Of a stretch of DNA of 64,000 bases, positions 57,686 through 64,000 are shown piece after piece; positions within the stretch are counted from its first letter, which is position 1, and the number at the start of each line of letters is the position of its first letter. Where the stretch lies: contig CAUAFG010000001.1 of assembly GCA_958428235.1 (NCBI GenBank), positions 62,001 through 126,000 on the forward strand. Direction: 5' to 3'. A program made the translations under genes and the position numbers. The DNA comes from Faeciplasma sp900553675 (GTDB taxonomy: Bacteria > Bacillota > Clostridia > Oscillospirales > Ruminococcaceae). A model generated the notes under the pieces. That model worked only from the letters and a program-made list of their open reading frames with translations, searched no databases and was not told the DNA's origin.

Positions 57686-60600
57686 TCACTTAAAATACTT
57701 AACAGCAGCCTCGAACATGCGGATATTGTAGTTGCCTGGAACGTTGCGGTAAAGTCCCGCGCCGACTCTTTCCGAGTGACCCATCTTGCCGAACACTCTG
57801 CCGTCGGGAGAGGTTATGCCCTCAATCGCGTATGCGGAGTCGTTGGGGTTGAAGTGTATATCGCCGGTTGCGTTGCCTTTAAGGTCGACATACTGGGTTG
57901 CAATCTGACCGCCCGCCGCAAGCTTTCTTATAAGCTCCTCGCTGCAAAGGAATCTTCCTTCGCCGTGGGATATCGGGACGTTTACAATGTCGCCCACGTT
58001 CATCAGGCTCAGCCAGGGCGACTTGTTGGAAGCTATGCGGGTGCGCACGATTCGCGACTGGTGGCGGCTGATGGTGTTAAAGGTCAGCGTTGGGCAGCTT
58101 TCGTCGGTGTCGATTATCTTTCCATACGGCACAAGACCAAGCTTTATAAGTGCCTGGAAGCCGTTGCAGATTCCGCACATCAAACCGTCTCTCGATTCTA
58201 ACAGGTCGGTAACGCCCTCTTTTACTGCGGCGTTGCGGAAGAAGGCGGTTATAAACTTGCCGCTTCCGTCCGGCTCGTCTCCGCCGGAGAAGCCGCCTGG
58301 GATGAATATCATCTGAGCGGACTTAAGCTTGTCGGCAAAGCTTTCAACGCTGCGCGAAATGCCGTCCGCCGAGAGGTTGTTTATAACAAGTATTTCAGGC
58401 TCGGCACCTGCGTCGGCAACAGCCTTTGCGCTGTCGTATTCGCAGTTGGTGCCGGGGAACGCGGGGATAAGAACCTTGGGCTTGGCAGTCTTGATCGCAG
58501 CTGACTTATGCTCTTTAACGCTGTAGCTGAAATTCTCAAACTTAGTGCCGCTGTTTTTGATGTTGCAGCTGTAAACGCTTTCAAGCTTGTTTTCGTATGC
58601 GGAAAGAAGCTCTTCAATGCTAAGGCTTTCGCTGCCGAGGGTGATTCTGCCGTCGGAAGTAGTCTCACCTAAAAGCTCGCCGTCGAGGTTGGCGGTTGCT
58701 TCTAAGATGAACGAAGCGTAGTCGTAGCCAAAGATTTCGTTTACGGTTGCGGTGTTTGCATATTTAAAGCCTACGCCGTTGCCAAAGCTCATCTTCATTA
58801 CTGCTTCCGCGATACCGCCCATGCCAGGGGTGTAGGCACTGACAGCCTTGCCGCTGCGCAGGATTTCGGTGACCTTATTATATAAAGCTATCAGCGAATC
58901 GGTTTTGGGCAGACCGTTTTCGTCAGATTCGGGGCGAAGAACATAAACCTTGTGACCCGCCGCTTTAAATTCGGGGGATACTATATCCTTAACCTTTTCG
59001 GTGGTTACGGCAAAGGATACAAGCGTGGGAGGAACGTCTAAATCCTCAAACGTGCCGCTCATAGAGTCCTTGCCGCCGATTGCGCCTATTCCAAGCTCTA
59101 ACTGAGCCTTGAATGCGCCCAAAAGTGCCGAAAGCGGCTTGCCCCAGCGCTTGCCGTCCTTGTTTGGATGCTCGAAATACTCTTGGAAGGTAAGATACAC
59201 GTCCTCAAACTTTGCACCCGAGGCAATAAGCTTTGAAACCGACTCGACAACCGCAAGGTAGGCTCCGTGATAGGGGCTGTTTTCGGTGATGAACGGATTG
59301 TAGCCGAACGCCATCAGCGAGCAGTCGTCGGTGTGCTTTTTCTCGACCGAAATCTTCTGAACCATCGCCTGAATCGGGGTAAGCTGGTTTTTGCCGCCAA
59401 ACGGCATAAGAACAGTTCCCGCGCCGATGGTGGAGTCGAATCTCTCCGAAAGACCGCGCTTTGAGCAGATGTTCAGATCAGCCGCCAACGCCATGTAATT
59501 CTCTTTAAAGCCGCCCGAAACCGTCTTTTCAATGCTCTTGGGGGCGGCAGGGGTGATGTTTATATGCTTGTCAGCGCCGTTGGAGTTTAAGAACTCGCGG
59601 CTGATGTTTACAATTTCCTTGCCGTTCCACTTCATAACAAGCCTTGGCTCTGCCTTAACAACGGCAACGGGGCAAGCCTGAAGGTTCTCCTTGTTTGCAA
59701 GCTCCAAGAATCGCGAGACGTTATGCGGCTCGACAACTACTGCCATTCTTTCCTGAGATTCGCTTATTGCAAGCTCGGTGCCGTCTAAGCCCTCATACTT
59801 TTTGGGGACTGCGTTAAGGTCGATTTCCAATCCGTCAGCCAGCTCGCCTATCGCAACCGAAACGCCGCCCGCGCCGAAGTCGTTGCAGCGCTTTATCATC
59901 AGGCAGGCTTCCTTGCTGCGGAACAGGCGCTGGAGCTTTCTTTCCTCGGGGGCGTTGCCCTTTTGCACCTCCGCGCCGCAGGTTTCAACCGAGTGGGCGT
60001 TATGGGATTTCGACGAGCCTGTCGCCCCGCCTATGCCGTCTCTGCCGGTGCTTCCGCCTAAAAGGATAACTACATCTCCGGGTGCAGGAACCTCACGCCG
60101 GACGTTTTCAGCCGGAGTTGCTGCGATAACCGCGCCTATCTCCATTCTTTTAGCGGCGTATCCCGGGTGATAAATTTCATCTACTATGCCCGTTGCCAAA
60201 CCTATCTGGTTGCCGTAGGAGGAATATCCCGCGGCGGCAGTGGTTACAAGCTTTCTCTGGGGCAGCTTGCCCTTTATGGTTTCGCTTACCGGCTTTAATG
60301 GGTCGGCAGCACCGGTAACGCGCATTGCACCATATACATATGACCTTCCCGAAAGAGGGTCGCGGATGGCTCCGCCTATGCAGGTTGCAGCGCCGCCGAA
60401 AGGCTCTATCTCGGTGGGGTGGTTGTGAGTCTCGTTCTTGAACAAAAGCAGCCAAGGCTCGGAAACGCCGTCTACATCCACGTTGATTTTAACCGTGCAG
60501 GCGTTGATTTCCTCGGATTCGTCGAGCTTGTCAAGCTTGCCTTTAGCTTTGAGATACTTAACCGCAACCGTTGCAAGATCCATCAGGCAGATGGGCTTGG

Positions 60601-61372
60601 TTCTGCCAAGCTCCTTTCTTACAGCCAGATACTGCTCGTAAGCCGACTGCAACAGCTTGTCCTCAAAGGTAACGTTGTCGATAACCGTCAGGAAGGTGGT
60701 GTGGCGGCAATGATCCGACCAGTAGGTGTCTATCATCCTGATTTCGGTGATGGTGGGGTCGCGGTGCTCCGACTTGAAGTATTCCTGACAGAATGCAATA
60801 TCGTCGGCGTCCATAGCAAGACCGTACTGCGAAACAAATGCTTCAAGACCGGCTCTGTCGAGCTTTGTAAAGCCTTCAAGAGTTCTTACCTCGGTGGGGA
60901 TATCGTATTTTATGCTGAGCGTTTCCGGCTTTTCAAGTGTTGCCTCGCGCGCTTCAACAGGGTTGATTACATACTTTTTGATTTCCGCGATTTCGGTATC
61001 GCTGAGGTCTCCGTAAAGAGCGTAGACCTTGGCTGTGCGGATCAGCGGGCGCTCCCCCTGCGAAATTATCTGTATACACTGTGCTGCGGAGTCGGCTCTC
61101 TGGTCGAACTGTCCGGGAAGATACTCCACTGCAAAAACATACGCTCCCGACAAATCAACCTCGGCAGAAGCGATATCAAGCTGAGGCTCGGAGAATACCG
61201 TTTTGGTGGCGTACTCAAAAAGCTCGGCAGTTATATTTTCGGCGTCGTAGCGATTGATTACTCTGACATCCTTTAAAGAAGAAATACCTAAGAAAGCTTT
61301 GGCGTCGCTCAGCAAAGCCTTTGCCTCGTGCGCAAGCTCCTTTTTCTTTTCCACAAATACTCTGTAAACCAT
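57686..61372 (-). CDS. purL: Phosphoribosylformylglycinamidine synthase
   Basis: A 1228-residue single-chain FGAM synthase, with synthetase and glutaminase in one polypeptide. Two AIRS-like halves contain NHPTEIEPFGGAATCIGG and GGKDSMSGTF; the C-terminal glutamine amidotransferase has FPGTNCEYDS, PGGFSGGDEPDG and CGICNGFQAL with the nucleophile cysteine. This long form is used in many Clostridia in place of separate PurL, PurQ and PurS. It catalyses the fourth step of purine synthesis. Confidence 0.97.
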   Translation of the reverse strand: MVYRVFVEKKKELAHEAKALLSDAKAFLGISSLKDVRVINRYDAENITAELFEYATKTVFSEPQLDIASAEVDLSGAYVFAVEYLPGQFDQRADSAAQCIQIISQGERPLIRTAKVYALYGDLSDTEIAEIKKYVINPVEAREATLEKPETLSIKYDIPTEVRTLEGFTKLDRAGLEAFVSQYGLAMDADDIAFCQEYFKSEHRDPTITEIRMIDTYWSDHCRHTTFLTVIDNVTFEDKLLQSAYEQYLAVRKELGRTKPICLMDLATVAVKYLKAKGKLDKLDESEEINACTVKINVDVDGVSEPWLLLFKNETHNHPTEIEPFGGAATCIGGAIRDPLSGRSYVYGAMRVTGAADPLKPVSETIKGKLPQRKLVTTAAAGYSSYGNQIGLATGIVDEIYHPGYAAKRMEIGAVIAATPAENVRREVPAPGDVVILLGGSTGRDGIGGATGSSKSHNAHSVETCGAEVQKGNAPEERKLQRLFRSKEACLMIKRCNDFGAGGVSVAIGELADGLEIDLNAVPKKYEGLDGTELAISESQERMAVVVEPHNVSRFLELANKENLQACPVAVVKAEPRLVMKWNGKEIVNISREFLNSNGADKHINITPAAPKSIEKTVSGGFKENYMALAADLNICSKRGLSERFDSTIGAGTVLMPFGGKNQLTPIQAMVQKISVEKKHTDDCSLMAFGYNPFITENSPYHGAYLAVVESVSKLIASGAKFEDVYLTFQEYFEHPNKDGKRWGKPLSALLGAFKAQLELGIGAIGGKDSMSGTFEDLDVPPTLVSFAVTTEKVKDIVSPEFKAAGHKVYVLRPESDENGLPKTDSLIALYNKVTEILRSGKAVSAYTPGMGGIAEAVMKMSFGNGVGFKYANTATVNEIFGYDYASFILEATANLDGELLGETTSDGRITLGSESLSIEELLSAYENKLESVYSCNIKNSGTKFENFSYSVKEHKSAAIKTAKPKVLIPAFPGTNCEYDSAKAVADAGAEPEILVINNLSADGISRSVESFADKLKSAQMIFIPGGFSGGDEPDGSGKFITAFFRNAAVKEGVTDLLESRDGLMCGICNGFQALIKLGLVPYGKIIDTDESCPTLTFNTISRHQSRIVRTRIASNKSPWLSLMNVGDIVNVPISHGEGRFLCSEELIRKLAAGGQIATQYVDLKGNATGDIHFNPNDSAYAIEGITSPDGRVFGKMGHSERVGAGLYRNVPGNYNIRMFEAAVKYFK

Positions 61373-61392
61373 TATATCTATGTCAATCCTTT

Positions 61393-62658
61393 CTATTTCT
61401 TGGCTGAAAGCGCTCTTTTGCCTATATCCCTGCGGTAGAAGGCGTTGTCAAAGCTGATTTTTTCAACCTTGGCATATGCCGCCGAGATAGCGTCTTCAAG
61501 AGTGGGCGCAACGGCAGTCACACCTAAAACTCTTCCGCCGTTTGTCACAAGCTTGCCGTCGTTTATGGAAGCGCCCGCAACGTATACGCTCGGCAGAACT
61601 TCCGCAGGAATGGTCATCTCAAAGCCTTTTTCGTATGCCACGGGATATCCCTTTGAAGCCATGATAACGCAGCAGGCGCAGCCCGAATCAAATTCAACCT
61701 TGGTATCACGCAGTGTGCCGTTGGTGGTCGCCTGCATTACCGTTAGCAGGTCGGACTTTAAAAGCGGCAGTACAACCTGAGTTTCGGGGTCGCCGAAGCG
61801 GCAGTTGTACTCAATCACCTTGGGACCGTCTTTAGTTATCATCAGCCCGAAGTATAAGCAGCCCTTAAAGGTTCTGCCCTCTTTATTCATAGCGTCGATC
61901 GTCGGCAGGAAGATTTCTTTCATGCAGCGCGCAGCCACTTCCTCGGTGTAATACGGGTTCGGGGCGACCGTTCCCATGCCGCCGGTGTTAAGTCCCTCGT
62001 CGTTATCTAAAGCCCGCTTGTGGTCCATCGAGCTTACCATCGGGATTACCGTTTTGCCGTCGGTAAAGCTTAAAACCGACACCTCGGGACCTTCCAAAAA
62101 CTCTTCAATTACCACCTGATTGCCGCTGTCGCCGAACTTTTTGTCCTGCATGATCTCCTTAACGGCGGCGAGGGCTTCTTCTCTTGTCATGCAGACTATT
62201 GCGCCCTTTCCGAGTGCAAGACCGTCAGCCTTTACAACCGTTGGAATAGGTGCGGTTTTCAGGTATTCAAGTGCTTTTTCGGCACTGTTAAAGACCTCGT
62301 ATTCAGCCGTGGGGATGCCGTATTTCTTCATCAGGTCCTTGGAAAATACCTTGCTGCCCTCGATTATAGCAGCATTCGCTTTAGGACCAAAGCAGGGTAT
62401 TCCCTTGGCTTCGAGAGCGTCCACGCAGCCTAAAACCAGCGGGTCGTCCGGCGCGACTACTGCGTAATCAATCTTATTTTCCACGGCGAACTTAACTATG
62501 CCGTCGATATCCTTTGCGCCGATATTAACGCACTCGGCATCGTTCGCGATACCGCCGTTTCCCGGGAGGGCATAAATCTTTTCAACCGTGGGATTTTCAA
62601 GGAGCTTTTTTATTATGGCGTGCTCCCTTCCGCCTGAGCCTACAACTAAAAGCTTCAT
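61393..62658 (-). CDS. purD: Phosphoribosylamine-glycine ligase
   Basis: A 421-residue ATP-grasp enzyme that makes GAR. MKLLVVGSGGREHAI starts the N-domain, PTVVKADGLALGKG is the ATP-grasp loop, and LNTGGMGTVAPNPYY and EYNCRFGDPE carry catalytic and metal residues. The ATG at 62658 has GGGAG eight nt upstream; the earlier ATGs at 62676 and 62673 overlap the preceding gene. Coupled closely to the transformylase gene (14 bp). Confidence 0.97.
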   Translation of the reverse strand: MKLLVVGSGGREHAIIKKLLENPTVEKIYALPGNGGIANDAECVNIGAKDIDGIVKFAVENKIDYAVVAPDDPLVLGCVDALEAKGIPCFGPKANAAIIEGSKVFSKDLMKKYGIPTAEYEVFNSAEKALEYLKTAPIPTVVKADGLALGKGAIVCMTREEALAAVKEIMQDKKFGDSGNQVVIEEFLEGPEVSVLSFTDGKTVIPMVSSMDHKRALDNDEGLNTGGMGTVAPNPYYTEEVAARCMKEIFLPTIDAMNKEGRTFKGCLYFGLMITKDGPKVIEYNCRFGDPETQVVLPLLKSDLLTVMQATTNGTLRDTKVEFDSGCACCVIMASKGYPVAYEKGFEMTIPAEVLPSVYVAGASINDGKLVTNGGRVLGVTAVAPTLEDAISAAYAKVEKISFDNAFYRRDIGKRALSAKK

Positions 62659-62672
62659 AGAGTCAACTCCCA

Positions 62673-63857
62673 TCAATGATGGAACAGGCGCATACCGGTA
62701 AACGCCATTACCATGCCGTACTTGTTGCAGCGCTCAATGCAGACATCGTCTCTGATGGATCCGCCCGGCTCGGCAACATAGCTAACGCCGCTTCTGTGCG
62801 CTCTTTCAATGTTATCGTCAAACGGGAAGAAAGCGTCGGAGCCGAGCGATACTCCCTTGATGGAGTTGAGATACTCCCTTGCCTCAACGTCGGTGAGCGG
62901 CTCGGGCTTGGTTGTAAAGTACTTCTCCCAAACGCCGTCTGCGCATACGTCCTCTTCGTTCTTGTTGATGTAGCCGTCGATAACGTTGTCTCTGTCCGGT
63001 CTGCCTATTGTGGGCTTAAATGGCAGGTTGAGCACCTTGTCGTGCTGGCGCAGGAACCATGTGTCCGCCTTGCCGCCTGCCAAACGTGTGCAGTGGATTC
63101 TTGACTGCTGACCCGCTCCAACGCCGATAGCCTGACCGTCGTAGGCAAAGCAAACCGAGTTGGACTGGGTGTATTTAAGGGTGATGAGCGAGATTATAAG
63201 GTCTCTTACAGCCTCTTCGGGAAGCTCCTTATTGTCGGTTACGATATTTGAAAGAAGCTCGCGGTTGATTTTAAAGTTGTTTCTGCCCTGCTCAAAGGTT
63301 ATGCCAAAGACCTGCTTATGCTCCTGCGGGTCGGGAACGTAATCGGGGTCGATTTTAACTATATTGTAGCTTCCCTTGCGCTTGGATTTAAGAATTTCCA
63401 AAGCCTCGGGCTCGTATCCGGGGGCGATTATGCCGTCTGAAACCTCGCGCTTGATAAGCTTTGCGGTGGTAACGTCGCAGACATCGGACAAAGCTACCCA
63501 GTCGCCAAAGGAGCACATTCTGTCGGTTCCTCTGGCTCTTGCATATGCGCAGGCAAGGGGCGAATCGTCCAGTCCATCAATATCGTCGACAAAGCAAGCC
63601 TTTTTAAGCTTGTCCGAAAGCGGGATTCCTACCGCCGCGGAGGTGGGGCTTACGTGCTTAAAGGAGGTTACAGCAGGAAGTCCCAAAGCTTCCTTAAGCT
63701 CCTTAACAAGCTGCCACGAATTGAAAGCGTCTAAAAAGTTGATGTAGCCGGGTCTGCCGTTTAAAATCTCAATGGGAAGCTCGCTTCCGTCGTGCATGTA
63801 GATTTTAGAGGGCTTCTGGTTGGGGTTGCAGCCGTATTTGAGTTCAAATTCTTTCAT
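62673..63857 (-). CDS. AICAR transformylase, standalone PurH-like domain
   Basis: A 394-residue protein that has only the AICAR formyltransferase part of PurH. It starts MKEFELKYGCNPNQKPSKIY, where ordinary PurH has about 200 residues of IMP cyclohydrolase before this point. Conserved parts are FKHVSPTSAAVG with the catalytic Lys-His, LKYTQSNSVCFA, and SLGSDAFFPFDDN. The missing cyclohydrolase is supplied by the separate gene just upstream. It carries out the tenth step of purine synthesis. Confidence 0.94.
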   Translation of the reverse strand: MKEFELKYGCNPNQKPSKIYMHDGSELPIEILNGRPGYINFLDAFNSWQLVKELKEALGLPAVTSFKHVSPTSAAVGIPLSDKLKKACFVDDIDGLDDSPLACAYARARGTDRMCSFGDWVALSDVCDVTTAKLIKREVSDGIIAPGYEPEALEILKSKRKGSYNIVKIDPDYVPDPQEHKQVFGITFEQGRNNFKINRELLSNIVTDNKELPEEAVRDLIISLITLKYTQSNSVCFAYDGQAIGVGAGQQSRIHCTRLAGGKADTWFLRQHDKVLNLPFKPTIGRPDRDNVIDGYINKNEEDVCADGVWEKYFTTKPEPLTDVEAREYLNSIKGVSLGSDAFFPFDDNIERAHRSGVSYVAEPGGSIRDDVCIERCNKYGMVMAFTGMRLFHH

Positions 63858-63874
63858 TGCTTTTTCCTCCGTTA

Positions 63875-64000
63875 TTATTTATTTTTGTTTATAAGCCTTG
63901 TTTCCTCTTTGCCGGTTTCAAGATCGGTGTATATAACGTAAAGAGAAATCTTGTTGTCCTCGTTGAGATTTGTCCAAAGTGTGTCGGTAAATTCGTCGAT
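63875..64000 (-). CDS. IMP cyclohydrolase (PurO-like), C-terminal fragment cut by window edge
   Basis: The last 41 residues are present: from IDEFTDTLWTNLNEDNKISL to ETRLINKNK before TAA. From memory this resembles the tail of the clostridial standalone IMP cyclohydrolases of the PurO/NTN-hydrolase type. The position directly before a transformylase that lacks its own cyclohydrolase domain supports this. The identification rests on a short segment. Confidence 0.65.
   Translation of the reverse strand: MDEFTDTLWTNLNEDNKISLYVIYTDLETGKEETRLINKNK

Overview
The window reads as chromosome of a spore-forming, anaerobic Clostridia bacterium, most likely of the Oscillospirales/Ruminococcaceae type. 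The evidence is a SCIFF peptide with its radical-SAM maturase, SpoIIE, a four-subunit sodium-pumping oxaloacetate decarboxylase, the GlgC/GlgD pair, ferredoxin-linked thioredoxin reduction, FeoAB iron uptake and strong AAAGGAGG-type ribosome sites. Nearly all promoters found are TTGACA-17-TATAAT-like. I see no prophage, transposase gene, CRISPR array, rRNA or tRNA. It is mainly a housekeeping region, and the unusual content lies in the intergenic DNA and a few domain fusions.

Layout. 1-4.4 kb: a truncated CNNM/CorC-type membrane protein behind a long structured leader, an Orn/Lys/Arg-type decarboxylase, then the SCIFF RiPP locus (maturase 2359-3747, 49-residue precursor 3821-3970) and a small Cys-rich protein. 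4.5-9 kb: a DUF2508-like protein and the arginine genes argG, argH, argF. 9.3-13 kb: a ferredoxin-thioredoxin-reductase-like protein with thioredoxin, then feoA-feoB and a Cys-rich Feo-associated membrane peptide. 13-16.7 kb: a heterodimeric ABC exporter. 17-18.4 kb: an ECF sigma factor with a large C-terminal domain. 18.5-23 kb: the str operon rpsL-rpsG-fusA-tuf. 23.2-25.5 kb: a MATE transporter and a YfcE-like phosphodiesterase. 25.5-29.2 kb: the oad operon (oadG, biotin carrier, oadB, oadA). 29.4-34.4 kb: a DUF4349 lipoprotein with two tandem small membrane proteins, a HAD phosphatase, recG and a GNAT protein. 34.4-40.2 kb: the glycogen operon glgB-glgC-glgD-glgA. 40.4-45 kb: spoIIE, a 730-bp non-coding gap, a small-multidrug-export-type protein, a WYL regulator and a DUF896 protein. 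45-51 kb: a small coiled-coil protein, an M29 aminopeptidase, a second ECF sigma factor with a large extension, an MGDG-synthase-like glycosyltransferase and a CPBP protease. 51-55 kb: valS with a T-box leader and a Thr/Pro-rich lipoprotein. 55.5-57.1 kb: a xylulokinase. 57.7-64 kb: purine genes (IMP cyclohydrolase fragment, AICAR transformylase, purD, purL).

The most interesting signals are: (1) three copies of a 180-220-bp multi-hairpin element (7477-7653, 16837-17056, 24619-24819) whose stems vary by compensatory changes; (2) two sigma factors with large C-terminal extensions, each with a strong internal ribosome site and in-frame ATG exactly at the domain junction; (3) three perfect and one degenerate 31-bp tandem repeats inside the valS T-box leader; (4) the SCIFF precursor, with an extra cysteine and a terminator-like hairpin before its maturase; (5) a MITE-like inverted-repeat element beside purL; (6) a folded intercistronic segment between oadB and oadA. 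None could be searched against databases here; all are readings of the sequence.
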